From: Planctomycetota bacterium
GTDB taxonomy: Bacteria > Planctomycetota > UBA1135
Length of the DNA: 64,000 nucleotides
Assembly: GCA_026421205.1 (NCBI GenBank)
Contig: JAPKBM010000002.1
Span: 1 to 64,000 of the forward strand
Direction: 5' to 3'
The position numbers and the translations under genes are program-made. The notes beneath the pieces are model-generated. The model made no database searches. It had not been told where the DNA came from and was given only the letters and a program-made list of their open reading frames with translations. This document shows, piece by piece, positions 26,029 through 35,166 of this stretch. Within the stretch, counting starts at the first letter, position 1; each line of letters opens with the position of its first letter.

Positions 26029-27261
26029 ATGCGCATTTCCAGCATCCTTTTGCCGACGGCCTTGTGCCTTTTCGCTTGCCAGCAAATTCAACCGCCAGTC
26101 CACCCCTTTGCGGAAGGCGATGCGGCCTTTCTTCGCGGTGATTTTTCGGCCGCGATTTCTGCTTACCAAGATATTGTGGGAGAGGCCGATGCCAGGAAGG
26201 GGCGCATTGCTATTGCACAGGAACGGTCCCTTCTAGAAGCGGCTCGAAAGGAACTTCATATGAATCATCCACATCAAGCATTGGCGCTCTTGGATGTCAT
26301 CGAAGTTTCGGACCGGCATGGAGCTCTGGCTGAGGATCTTCGCACGCGTTCTCATTCTCGTGCAGCGCACTTGTTGGTTCGTGTGGGGATGGAGTATTTA
26401 CAAAATCACGCTTATGGTGCAGCAGAGATGTCTTTTTCGGAGGCCTTGGTTTGGGATGAGACTTCTTCCGACGCATCGGATGGGCTCCTAAGCGTTGCGC
26501 AGAAGGCTCAAGACCGGAGAGACCAGGGGCAGGCATTATTTTATAGCGGGCTCAATCAGCTGGAAAGCGGAAAGGAAATCCAGGCGTTGACCAGCTTGCA
26601 ACATGCGGCATTCTTCATGGGAGAAGGAGACCGCTCTGAAAGTCTCCTTCGTCAATTGTCTGCGGATTTAGCTCAAGAGAGCAGAAGGTTGGCTCAGGTT
26701 TATTTTGAGGGAGGCCGCATTGGGTTGGCTTGGATTACATTGAAAGATGCGGACCGTTTGGCACCGGGAAATGCGGAAGTTCAGCAACAACTTCAATCTT
26801 TGTCGGAAGCCTTGACGGCAGAGCAAAAATTGCGGGATGCGGATCTTCACGTGCGGGCTGCTCGCTCCGAGGAAGCCACGGCTTTGTTAGAAGAAATATT
26901 GGCCCTTACCGGGAGTCGGCATCAAAAAGATGTGGCAAGCTTAAAAGATCGTCTTGTGCAGGAAGAGGCTGGATTGGACTACGCAAGGGCAAGGGCTTTT
27001 GAAATGGACCATCAAGTCGTTCGAGCTTCTGATCTCTATCAGAGAATTATTTTGGCAACAGAGGGTTTTGGTTTTGAAGACGTCAAACTTCGTCAAAGTC
27101 GTTTGCAACTGAGGATTCAGCAAGCAGAGCAGTTCTATACGGAAGCAGTTGCTGCCGAAGAGGCTGGCGATCTTGCCACAGCTCGTAAGAAGTATGGAGA
27201 AGCGGTGCGCCAAGCTGGGGATTACCCCAACGCACTCCAGAAATTTCGCACGCTTCAGTAA
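26029..27261 (+). CDS. TPR-like repeat lipoprotein
   Basis: 410-aa lipoprotein (lipobox LFAC, Cys14 or so) made of helical repeats resembling TPRs: FAEGDAAFLRGDFSAAISAYQDI, LVRVGMEYLQNHAYGAAEMSFSEAL, GLNQLESGKEIQALTSLQHAA and a C-terminal YTEAVAAEEAGDLATARKKYGEA. Probably an outer-membrane-anchored scaffold. It follows lptG by 10 bp and may act in envelope assembly (inference). Starts ATG 26029. Confidence 0.8.
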   Translation: MRISSILLPTALCLFACQQIQPPVHPFAEGDAAFLRGDFSAAISAYQDIVGEADARKGRIAIAQERSLLEAARKELHMNHPHQALALLDVIEVSDRHGALAEDLRTRSHSRAAHLLVRVGMEYLQNHAYGAAEMSFSEALVWDETSSDASDGLLSVAQKAQDRRDQGQALFYSGLNQLESGKEIQALTSLQHAAFFMGEGDRSESLLRQLSADLAQESRRLAQVYFEGGRIGLAWITLKDADRLAPGNAEVQQQLQSLSEALTAEQKLRDADLHVRAARSEEATALLEEILALTGSRHQKDVASLKDRLVQEEAGLDYARARAFEMDHQVVRASDLYQRIILATEGFGFEDVKLRQSRLQLRIQQAEQFYTEAVAAEEAGDLATARKKYGEAVRQAGDYPNALQKFRTLQ

Positions 27262-27266
27262 ACGGA

Positions 27267-28073
27267 ATGACGCAAGTCTCAGCACTCCCTTTTGACGTCC
27301 GACCTGGGGAGGTTCAAGAAAACTTACGCGTTGTCTTGGAGACCTTGGAGTCTTTACCCGACGTGGTGCAATTACTTCTCTTGCCGGAGAAATGGACGAC
27401 TTCTTTCTTGCCAGCGTTTTCTAGTAACCTCCGCCAGCAAAGTGAAGAAGCGTTGCGCGTGGTCCATCAGGCGGCAGAGAAAAGGGGCTTGGTCGTCGTA
27501 GGCTCGGCGCCGGGGGGAGATGAGGAGAAGCCTTTTAATGAGATACACTTTTTGGGTATTGCAGGGAGCCATCGGCCTTATCGGAAACGGCTCTTGTTTA
27601 GCCCAACGGGGGAGGGGCGACAAATCGCGCGGGGGACGGCTCACCCTCAGGTTGTGGAGACGCCCCTCGGGTCGATGATGGCTGTAGTTTGTTATGACTT
27701 GCGTTTCCCAGAGGTGACGCGCCACGCTTTTTATCAAGAGGCCGATTTCCTGCTTGTGCCTGCTCAGTGGCCGACCCCGCGCGCAAAACTTTTCGACTTG
27801 CTGGTGAAGGCACGGGCTGCGGAAAATCAGCAATGGGTTTTGGCGTGCAATCGCGCGGGGTCGGCGCCCTTGGGCGAACAGCTTCTGGATTTCCCTGGAA
27901 CGGCTTGGCTGGTGAATCCTTCGGGGCAGGTGCATGCAGAAGTTGGAAAAGATGGAGTGTTACGAGGCGAGGTGAAAATGAGCCAGATTGAAGCCATTCG
28001 GAAGCAAATCCCTTGCGCACGAGATTTGAAACAGGCCAAACTTTGGCCAGAGATATCGTCTCCACAGGGGTAG
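27267..28073 (+). CDS. Carbon-nitrogen hydrolase (nitrilase superfamily, omega-amidase-like)
   Basis: 268-aa cytoplasmic amidase. The Glu-Lys-Cys triad is visible: LLPEKWTTSFLP (Glu), YRKRLLFSPTGEG (Lys) and VVCYDLRFPEVTR (Cys), with WPTPRAKLFDLLVKARAAENQ (typical segment after the Cys). The motif around the Cys (CYDLRFPE) is that of omega-amidase/Nit2 and YafV proteins, which deaminate alpha-ketoglutaramate and related amides. Starts 5 bp after the TPR lipoprotein gene. Confidence 0.88.
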   Translation: MTQVSALPFDVRPGEVQENLRVVLETLESLPDVVQLLLLPEKWTTSFLPAFSSNLRQQSEEALRVVHQAAEKRGLVVVGSAPGGDEEKPFNEIHFLGIAGSHRPYRKRLLFSPTGEGRQIARGTAHPQVVETPLGSMMAVVCYDLRFPEVTRHAFYQEADFLLVPAQWPTPRAKLFDLLVKARAAENQQWVLACNRAGSAPLGEQLLDFPGTAWLVNPSGQVHAEVGKDGVLRGEVKMSQIEAIRKQIPCARDLKQAKLWPEISSPQG

Positions 28074-28084
28074 GATTCTACCCC
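28067..28084. repeat. Perfect 7-bp inverted repeat abutting a start codon
   Basis: GGGGTAG (28067-28073), GATT, CTACCCC (28078-28084) directly precede ATG 28085. The left arm includes the stop of the nitrilase gene and the -10-like TAGGAT (28071-28076, 8 nt from the ATG). It could be an operator or, if read from upstream, a short hairpin hiding the start. Confidence 0.5.
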
Positions 28085-30064
28085 ATGTCGGCCTCCTCCT
28101 CTCATCGCCCACTGTGTGCCTTGGCGGCTGCCACGGCCTTGGCTTGCACGTTGGTCATTGCCGTATCCGCTCCAAGTTTGACGCGGCCTTTGGTTCCAGG
28201 AATACTTTTTGTTCTAGTACTTCCGTCGCTTCTTTCGGGGACACTTGGTTGGGTCTTCCTTCGGGGCGCCTCGGAGTCGCGTGAGCGCTGGGCCTTGCCG
28301 TTAGCCGGATGCCTTGCGTCCTTGCCTTGGCTTTTGGTAGCCGGTTCCGGAATGGGCCGTGCTTCTTGGATGCAGTGGGTAGGGTTGCTTGTTTTTCTTC
28401 TTGCCGTGTTCCAGTTCCTGAAATCCCCTTGCTGGCAGAGTCGCGGTAGTTTTTTGCTAAGTATTTTGATTCTTCTGTTCGTGCCCGACCTTTCGGTGAA
28501 ACTTCCGAAGGATCCCGAGGCCCTTCAGCCAGTGGTCGTTTTTGGTATAGATTCGGCAAACTGGGAATTTGTGGACGGCATGATCGCCGAAGGAGAGTTA
28601 CCCCACTTAGCTTCCATGAAATCCGAAGGGGCTCACGGAGATTTGATGTCTGAAAAGCCAACTGCATCGGCGCGTATTTGGACGATTATTTCTACAGGTG
28701 TCGGCGATGACATCAACGGCATTGCAAATTTTGGAAATACGCGCAGTGAATTGCGTGCGGGAAGGATATGGGATGATGTTTGTGAGCATGGCCATGATGC
28801 CGGCGTGGTGTCTTGGATTATCAACACTCCAGCTTGGCCTCGCGATGGAATGCGCTATAGCACGCCTGGCTGGGTGACGGGCCGTTCCGACGCCCTTCCT
28901 CCGCAAGCAAATTGTGTGAAGTTGTTAGAGCAAATTGGGGAAGATGGAGGGTTGATGTCGGGTGAAGTGCTTGGCGCATCTTTCTCTTGTATGGCTATTG
29001 CTTCCGCTGACAATGCGTGGCGCATGTTGAATGATGCCGGTGAAATCCTATTCGGAAAACTTTTCCGTGGATTTGAGGCGGAAGATCAAGAGTGGCGTAT
29101 GAAAATATTGCGGGATCGTTTGAATGCTAATCTGTATTTAGAGTTGGCCCGACGGGGTTCTCCAGAGTTTGGTGCTGTTATTTTGTATGGCCCAGACCAG
29201 GTCGGCCATTTCTTTTGGAAATATCATGAGGCAAAGTATGGGGATCGAAGCTTGTTCCCTTCTGTGACGGAGAAACAAATTGAATGGCGCGGAGAGGCGC
29301 TTCGAAATGCTTACCGTGCTTGTGATGAGGAGTTAGGTCATTTACGCACTGCGTTAGGCAAGGAGGTCTTGTTCGTTCTTGTTTCTGACCATGGCATGAT
29401 GGCTTTGCCGGAAGCGAGAGAGGATCAGCATTTGCGCGTTCGTGGAAGTGCATTGCTCAAGATGGCTGAAATGGAAGGGGAATTTAAGACGTCGGTCATT
29501 AATAAGGCCTTAGTTGTGACTCCAGCGGAAAACACACCAGCGGGGCTCCTTCGCCTGAAGGATTTTGCTGAACTCTGTAACGACGCGGACAATTTGAGCT
29601 TGAAAGAGAAAATGTTCCGCGCGACGTTTCCTGAAAACCGTCCCGGGACTTTGATGGTGGAATTTATTCATTTGCGGGGAGTGTTGGACTATTCTCATAA
29701 AATACAGTTAGGAAAGCACACGGCACGGGCGGACCAGCTCTTTTTTGTAGAAAATCGCTCTGGAATTCACCGAGATGAGGGGTTTTTCTTGATGGCTGGG
29801 CCCGGGATTCCTGCAGGAGTTCGCGTGGAGGATGTAGATATCTATGATGTCGCGCCCACCGTGACCTACGCTCTAGGGCTTCCTGTACCGGACAGCTTGC
29901 CCGGCCGTGTCGTTTTGGAGGCTTTTTCTGCTGAACACCAAACGGCCCACCCGTTGAAACGGCGTCGGGGAACGTATCCCACGCCTCCCGATCTCGGTGC
30001 CATGGGGATGGAAGATTATGAGGCCATGCAAAAACGCATGAAGGAAATGGGCTACGTAGATTGA
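28085..30064 (+). CDS. Alkaline-phosphatase-superfamily membrane protein, paralogue 2
   Basis: 659 aa. About four N-terminal membrane helices (to about residue 145) anchor a phosphodiesterase-type hydrolase domain facing the periplasm: VVFGIDSANWEFVDGMIAEGELP (Asp), ASARIWTIISTG (nucleophile Ser), VILYGPDQVGHFFWKYH, VSDHGMMAL, GIHRDEGFFLMAGPG. The C-terminus RMKEMGYVD matches the tail of paralogues 1 and 3. Membrane-anchored enzymes of this superfamily often modify or cleave headgroups, but the substrate here is unknown. ATG 28085 chosen over an in-frame start 72 bp upstream inside the nitrilase gene. Confidence 0.83.
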   Translation: MSASSSHRPLCALAAATALACTLVIAVSAPSLTRPLVPGILFVLVLPSLLSGTLGWVFLRGASESRERWALPLAGCLASLPWLLVAGSGMGRASWMQWVGLLVFLLAVFQFLKSPCWQSRGSFLLSILILLFVPDLSVKLPKDPEALQPVVVFGIDSANWEFVDGMIAEGELPHLASMKSEGAHGDLMSEKPTASARIWTIISTGVGDDINGIANFGNTRSELRAGRIWDDVCEHGHDAGVVSWIINTPAWPRDGMRYSTPGWVTGRSDALPPQANCVKLLEQIGEDGGLMSGEVLGASFSCMAIASADNAWRMLNDAGEILFGKLFRGFEAEDQEWRMKILRDRLNANLYLELARRGSPEFGAVILYGPDQVGHFFWKYHEAKYGDRSLFPSVTEKQIEWRGEALRNAYRACDEELGHLRTALGKEVLFVLVSDHGMMALPEAREDQHLRVRGSALLKMAEMEGEFKTSVINKALVVTPAENTPAGLLRLKDFAELCNDADNLSLKEKMFRATFPENRPGTLMVEFIHLRGVLDYSHKIQLGKHTARADQLFFVENRSGIHRDEGFFLMAGPGIPAGVRVEDVDIYDVAPTVTYALGLPVPDSLPGRVVLEAFSAEHQTAHPLKRRRGTYPTPPDLGAMGMEDYEAMQKRMKEMGYVD

Positions 30065-30096
30065 GACGGTAAAATCCCTTCTTCCAGAACATTCAC

Positions 30097-31278
30097 ATGA
30101 CCAAAGTTTTCATCATTTCTGCTTGTCGCACACCCATGGGTAAATTCCAGGGTGCGCTTTCTGGATTTCGTGCGCCAGAATTGGGCGCCTTGGCCTTGAA
30201 AGAGGCCTTGCTTCGTGCAGAGTTGGATGGCACAAAAGTGGACGAAGTCATCATGGGGAATGTACTTCAGGCGGGCGTCGGCCAGAACCCAGCACGCCAA
30301 GCCATGCGCTTTGCGGGTTTGCCCGATTCGATTGCACCCTTTACGGTCAATAAAGTTTGCGGATCTGGGTTGAAGGCAGTGATGTTGGCCGCACAGAGTA
30401 TTAGGGCAGGAGATCAAGATGTTGTTTTGGCGGGTGGAATGGAAAGCATGTCACAAGCGCCTTACCTCATGCCGACGGCACGAAAGGGCGCACGTTTAGG
30501 CCATGCGCAAATGTTGGACGCGATGGTCTTTGACGGGTTGTGGGATGTTTATTCAGATCAACACATGGGCATGACCGGCGAGTTGGTTGCGGATGAGTAT
30601 GAAATTAGCAGAGAGATGCAAGATGCCTTTGCGGCAGCGTCGCACCGGAAAACGTCGGAGGCTTGGGAATTGGGTAGATTCCAAGAGGAAACTTTTGACG
30701 TGGTCATTCCACAACGAAGAGGAGACCCACTGGTCTTGCGTCAGGATGAAGGTTTTCGCGCAGATGTGACCGCAGAGTCTTTGGGCAAGCTGCGCCCGGC
30801 CTTTAAGAAGGATGGTTCGGTGACCGCAGGGAACGCTTCGCAAATCTCTGATGGTGCATCCGCTTTATTAGTGGCCTCGGAAAAAGCGGTCAAGGAGTAT
30901 GGCTTGACGCCTATGGCTGAAATCACGGGGTACGCGGCGGGGGGCATGGCGCCGGAATGGGTCATGATGGCCCCCAAGTCCGCCATGCAGAATTTAGAGA
31001 AAGTGACTGGCATTTCTGCCCAAGACTATGCATTGCTGGAAATCAATGAAGCCTTTGCTTCTGGCGCATGCGCCTTGCTGAAAACGTTAGGGCTGGATTC
31101 AGATAAAGTCAACGTCAATGGTGGCGCCATTGCTCTCGGCCATCCCATTGGTGCAAGTGGCGCTCGTATCCTGACGACCTTGCTGTACGCCATGAAAGAC
31201 CGTGGCGCCCAAACCGGTGCAGCAACCCTTTGCCTTGGCGGTGGAAATGCAGTAGCCCTTTCTGTTCAAGCTTGTTAA
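30097..31278 (+). CDS. atoB: Acetyl-CoA acetyltransferase (thiolase)
   Basis: 393-aa thiolase II joining or cleaving acetyl-CoA/acetoacetyl-CoA. The acyl-carrying Cys is in [12 protein letters not shown] (about residue 89). The His and Cys of the active site lie in [16 protein letters not shown] and [11 protein letters not shown] near the C-terminus. Length and motifs are standard. Followed after 30 bp by a 3-hydroxyacyl-CoA dehydrogenase, so the pair runs acetyl-CoA to 3-hydroxybutyryl-CoA or the reverse. No crotonase or polymer synthase is in the window. Confidence 0.93.
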   Translation: MTKVFIISACRTPMGKFQGALSGFRAPELGALALKEALLRAELDGTKVDEVIMGNVLQAGVGQNPARQAMRFAGLPDSIAPFTVNKVCGSGLKAVMLAAQSIRAGDQDVVLAGGMESMSQAPYLMPTARKGARLGHAQMLDAMVFDGLWDVYSDQHMGMTGELVADEYEISREMQDAFAAASHRKTSEAWELGRFQEETFDVVIPQRRGDPLVLRQDEGFRADVTAESLGKLRPAFKKDGSVTAGNASQISDGASALLVASEKAVKEYGLTPMAEITGYAAGGMAPEWVMMAPKSAMQNLEKVTGISAQDYALLEINEAFASGACALLKTLGLDSDKVNVNGGAIALGHPIGASGARILTTLLYAMKDRGAQTGAATLCLGGGNAVALSVQAC

Positions 31279-31308
31279 TCCTTACTCATTCGAAACGAGT
31301 CCAAAATC

Positions 31309-32166
31309 ATGTCTGAAAAAATCAAAGTTGTTGTCATTGGTGCCGGAACCATGGGGAACGGCATCGTTCAAACGTTTGCCATGCATGGCCATGCTGTCAC
31401 CATGGTCGATCTCAGTGCCGATGCACTTTCTTCGGGCATAGCCACGATCGAAAAATCATTGGCGCGTTTTGTGAGGAAAGAAAAAATGACACAAGATGCT
31501 GTCAATGCAGCCCTAGGCCTTATTTCCACTTCTCATGAAATGGAGTCCGCGTCATCGGATGCCGGGCTCATCGTTGAGGCCGTGTTTGAAAACGAAGAAG
31601 TCAAAAAGGATATTTTCAAAAAGTTAGATGCAGCCGCTCCCGCCGATGCTATTTTGGCTTCGAATACTTCGTCCATTTCTATTACCCGGATTGCCAGTGC
31701 AACAACACGGCCAGATCGGGTGATTGGCATGCATTTCATGAATCCGGTGCCGTTAATGAAATTGGTGGAAATCATTAAAGGAGAGCGGACTTCGGAAGAA
31801 ACCCTTGCTACGACGATTGCCCTCTCCGAAGGTTTAGGGAAAGTGGTGGGTATCGCGGAAGACTATCCGGGATTCATCGCAAATAGAATTTTGATGCCCA
31901 TGATTAATGAAGCGGCATTTTCGCTTATGGAAGGCGTCGGTACCCGAGAAGCGATTGACACGGTAATAAAGTTTGGGTGCAACTTTCCGATGGGGCCACT
32001 CGCTTTGGCCGACTTCATCGGTTTAGATATTTGCGTGAGCATTTTGGATGTTCTGCACGAGGGTCTTGGAGACCCTAAATACCGTTGTTGCCCGATGCTT
32101 CGCCGTTTGGTGGAGGCTGGGAAATTAGGCCGAAAGAGCGGCGAAGGCTTCTACTCTTACGAATAA
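31309..32166 (+). CDS. hbd: 3-hydroxybutyryl-CoA dehydrogenase
   Basis: 285-aa NAD(P)-dependent dehydrogenase of the HBD/HADH family. The Rossmann loop is VIGAGTMGNGIVQTFAMHGH. SNTSSISITRIA and RVIGMHFMNPVPLMKLVEII carry the catalytic Ser and His, and the C-terminal domain has PGFIANRILMPMINEA and NFPMGPLALADFIGLD. Partner of the thiolase before it. The third alkaline-phosphatase-superfamily gene begins 3 bp after its stop. Confidence 0.95.
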   Translation: MSEKIKVVVIGAGTMGNGIVQTFAMHGHAVTMVDLSADALSSGIATIEKSLARFVRKEKMTQDAVNAALGLISTSHEMESASSDAGLIVEAVFENEEVKKDIFKKLDAAAPADAILASNTSSISITRIASATTRPDRVIGMHFMNPVPLMKLVEIIKGERTSEETLATTIALSEGLGKVVGIAEDYPGFIANRILMPMINEAAFSLMEGVGTREAIDTVIKFGCNFPMGPLALADFIGLDICVSILDVLHEGLGDPKYRCCPMLRRLVEAGKLGRKSGEGFYSYE

Positions 32167-32169
32167 CCT

Positions 32170-34224
32170 ATGACATTACGCACGTCACTGACGAAACAGT
32201 CCATTCTTTTTGCGGCTTTGGCCGTGTGTGGCCTTCACCTCTTATTGATTCAGGGGACGTCGGCAACCTTAACCTTCGCTGACGCCCTGACTTTTAGCTT
32301 GCTGATGACCAGTTTGGCGTTCATCTTCTTTTTAGGGATGAATCTTTTGGGGAAGTTTCTCGGGCGTTTTCTCCCGAAGTTTTTGCGCGCCGGGGCAACA
32401 CGCTGGAATCTTTTTCTAGTATTTTCCGCTTGGTTTGTTTTGGTGACGGTGGTTTCGCTACGTCCTTTCTGGCCTGGCTTTCCCTCGCATGTGGTGGCCG
32501 TAGTCGCGGCGGTTGTCGGCGCCGCTTTGTTGGTTCGCGTTTGCTTGGCACGGCCTTTTTCCCAGAGAATCCTTTCGGGAGAATCAAAATGCTTCCCCAT
32601 GGTCGGCCTCTTTCTGTTGATTCCGGCTTTTTGGGCGCCCATGGCCAAGGAAAACCGTGAAGCAGTGGATGTCACCACGATTACTCCCGATGACCGCCCA
32701 GATCATCGCATTGTGTTCATCGGGGTGGACGGCGCAACTTTCGACGTTTTGGATCCTTTGATTGCAGCGGGCCGGCTCCCAAACTTTGAGAAAATCATCA
32801 AAGGGGGAGCACGCGCTGTTTTGCAATCTGATCCGGCTGTCAATCAGCCCATGGCAAATAGTGCCAGTAAAGGCATGCGGACCCCTGTGATTTGGGAAAC
32901 TATTTACACCGGCCACCATCCGAAAGAGCATCGAGTCTGGGATTTTATGTCCACGCGTATTGCCGGCATGGAAATCAATCTCCCGTTCCGACTTCCTCTC
33001 CCAAGGATTTTCTACCGCCTTGGCTTGTTTGAGTTTGATACTACCTACAGTACCGACGGACAGGAAAAACGTTTTTGGGAGTTTTACGAGGACTTTGGAT
33101 GGGAAACAATGGTCCTTGGCATGGTGGATACGTGGCCTGCTTTTCAAGTAGGTGGTGCCACAATAGTGAGTGATCGCACGCACCGCAACGATCGTTTTTT
33201 GTGTTACCCGGAATCCTTAGATCGGGAGATAGGTTGGTTTTACACGCGTTTTCCCGAATTCGCTGCACGAGAAGGATTGGTGTTTAACCCTGATTACCGG
33301 GCTCACTTTAATCCAGAGGAGCAGGCCGAAGAATTCCAGGAGCAACATGCCATTTATGAAAATATGCGCGCCATCAAAGAGCGTGCAATGAATGGTAAAG
33401 AGTACCCTGAGTACGCACGTCAATATATGGGTTATGAATTTGTAGCAGATTACAAGGAGAAGTTTTCGGAGAATGACCCACAGTTTTGGGAAAATCATTT
33501 GGTACGTAATCAGTGCTCAGAGATTTCCCGAGACATCTTTTATTTTGAAAGTGCCATTCAACTATTGAATGAGAGGAAAAAAAATGGTGCGGCTTACCCG
33601 AAGCTGACCACGTTCTATTACCAAACCACGGACACTGTGCAGCATTGGTTTTGGAAGTACTTCCAGCCAGAGGCTTTTTCTAACGTAGATGCCCAGTCCG
33701 TGGCTCGCTGTAGGGACATCATTCCAAAGACCTATGAAATGGTGGACGCATGGCTTGGAGAAATCCTGGAGCATGTCGATGAAAATACGACGATTGTCAT
33801 GTGCTCTGACCACGGTGCTGGCGCCTGGACAGAGCAAGAAGACTTCGGCCTGGTGCAGGCAGTGACTTCCTTGATCGGAGGGCAGGCCGACCATACAGAT
33901 TATTCTGGAAATCACCGAACGAATGGAATCCTCGTTGTGAATGGGCCAGGCATTAAAGCTGGCGCACAAATTGAAGATTGCAGTATCTATGACGTGGCGC
34001 CCTTAGTCCTTCATCTTTCTGGCTTACCAACCTCAGAAGCGATGGTTGGTTCTGTCCCTGAAGCCCTGTTTACCGAGGATTTTCAGGGAGAGCATCCTAT
34101 CCGAAGCATCAAGGATTATGGAAAGCGGCATCTCCCCAAAGAAGCCAGCCAACTTACGGAGATTATCAACTCCAACGATGATGGCGAAATTTTTCAGCGC
34201 TTAAAGGAATTAGGCTACATTTAA
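32170..34224 (+). CDS. Alkaline-phosphatase-superfamily membrane protein, paralogue 3
   Basis: 684 aa with about four N-terminal membrane helices, then a hydrolase domain: IVFIGVDGATFDVLDPLIAAGRLP (Asp), MRTPVIWETIYTG (nucleophile Thr/Ser), TTFYYQTTDTVQHWFWKYF, VMCSDHGAGAW, YSGNHRTNGILVVNGPG. An insert of about 100 residues (330-430, charged, Tyr/Glu rich) is absent from paralogue 1. It ends FQRLKELGYI. Membrane-anchored, active site outside. Starts 3 bp after hbd, so part of the same run of genes. Its stop overlaps the stop of the convergent HEAT gene. Confidence 0.83.
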   Translation: MTLRTSLTKQSILFAALAVCGLHLLLIQGTSATLTFADALTFSLLMTSLAFIFFLGMNLLGKFLGRFLPKFLRAGATRWNLFLVFSAWFVLVTVVSLRPFWPGFPSHVVAVVAAVVGAALLVRVCLARPFSQRILSGESKCFPMVGLFLLIPAFWAPMAKENREAVDVTTITPDDRPDHRIVFIGVDGATFDVLDPLIAAGRLPNFEKIIKGGARAVLQSDPAVNQPMANSASKGMRTPVIWETIYTGHHPKEHRVWDFMSTRIAGMEINLPFRLPLPRIFYRLGLFEFDTTYSTDGQEKRFWEFYEDFGWETMVLGMVDTWPAFQVGGATIVSDRTHRNDRFLCYPESLDREIGWFYTRFPEFAAREGLVFNPDYRAHFNPEEQAEEFQEQHAIYENMRAIKERAMNGKEYPEYARQYMGYEFVADYKEKFSENDPQFWENHLVRNQCSEISRDIFYFESAIQLLNERKKNGAAYPKLTTFYYQTTDTVQHWFWKYFQPEAFSNVDAQSVARCRDIIPKTYEMVDAWLGEILEHVDENTTIVMCSDHGAGAWTEQEDFGLVQAVTSLIGGQADHTDYSGNHRTNGILVVNGPGIKAGAQIEDCSIYDVAPLVLHLSGLPTSEAMVGSVPEALFTEDFQGEHPIRSIKDYGKRHLPKEASQLTEIINSNDDGEIFQRLKELGYI

Positions 34225-35126
34225 AACTCTTCGTCCTTCTCCAAATCCTTTCCTTTACGTTCTTCAGCCTTTTTGCGAAGGCGTTCGATGTCATCATCAT
34301 CCGCATTAAGAACGGCGTCGGCCCCTTTTCTCAGCGCTTTTTTGAGGAGCTCACGCTCGTCGGGATGGGTCCACATGAGTTTCCATGCCGTGGCCACTCG
34401 CTTATTTTTTGGCTGCCACTCATCCTTAGAAATCTTGAGGGTCTTTTTGTTGTCATTCCACCAGCCAATCCATTCTGTGGCGTTGCCACCAAAATTTTCA
34501 CCGGTGAGGACTTCCAGCGACGTAGAAACAATCACTGTCATTTTTCCGCCCCGATTATTCCCACGGCGACCACCGCCGGAAGTCATGAAACCCATGAGTG
34601 CTTTTACGGAATCTATTTCGCGAATTCTTCCAAGCGCTAATATTTTAGCCTGGACTCCTTTATCGTTCTTCGTCGTGGTATGCAAGTTGTCGGTAAGCAC
34701 CTTCAAGCACTTCTCGCTCGATTTTTGACCGAGTGCTAAGTAGTAAGCTTCTTCCGTAATATCGGCGTCAAAAATCTTCTTGTTCTTTTTCTCTTTCAGG
34801 AGGACTTTTAAGGCTTCCGGATCTTCATTCCAGCGCAAGGCTTCAAGGGCCGCCATACGCACATCTTCTTCTTTATGCTTGAGACCAGAGGAAACTGATT
34901 TCACAACTTTCTTGTCCTTGACTTGTCCGACATCTTCAATAGCAAAAATAATGAGGTCCGCTTGACGGCTTTTATAAGCTTCGGATAACAACTCGAGAGC
35001 TTCTTCGGGTGTAGACACATCTTCAACCGGTACTTCGACGGGCTCTTTCGTGACCGGCGCCGGTACTTCGGGTGCCGGGTCTTGCAGGGCAAAGGCGGGC
35101 AGGAGGAGGAAAAGGGTTTGGAACAT
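34221..35126 (-). CDS. Secreted HEAT-repeat-like protein
   Basis: 301 aa. Short signal peptide (MFQTLFLLLPAFALQ), a Pro/Val/Glu-rich linker, then helical repeats reading like HEAT units (LLSEAYKSRQADLIIFAIEDVG, SSGLKHKEEDVRMAALEALRW, LALGRIREIDSVKALMGFM) and a charged Lys/Glu C-terminus. It includes a WIGWWNDNK segment of the kind seen in planctomycete HEAT proteins. Function unknown; probably a periplasmic binding scaffold. TAGAAT ends 6 nt before its ATG, and it is convergent with the preceding gene, so it is its own transcription unit. Confidence 0.7.
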   Translation of the reverse strand: MFQTLFLLLPAFALQDPAPEVPAPVTKEPVEVPVEDVSTPEEALELLSEAYKSRQADLIIFAIEDVGQVKDKKVVKSVSSGLKHKEEDVRMAALEALRWNEDPEALKVLLKEKKNKKIFDADITEEAYYLALGQKSSEKCLKVLTDNLHTTTKNDKGVQAKILALGRIREIDSVKALMGFMTSGGGRRGNNRGGKMTVIVSTSLEVLTGENFGGNATEWIGWWNDNKKTLKISKDEWQPKNKRVATAWKLMWTHPDERELLKKALRKGADAVLNADDDDIERLRKKAEERKGKDLEKDEEF

Positions 35127-35132
35127 GGCTGT

Positions 35133-35138
35133 ATTCTA
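35133..35138 (-). promoter_or_regulatory. -10 element TAGAAT (leaderless HEAT gene)
   Basis: On the minus strand TAGAAT is followed by six bases and then ATG 35126, the same spacing as at pfp, paralogue 1 and the S41 protease. Confidence 0.55.
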
Positions 35139-35166
35139 GACGGACTCTTTAACCCAGATACTGAAA

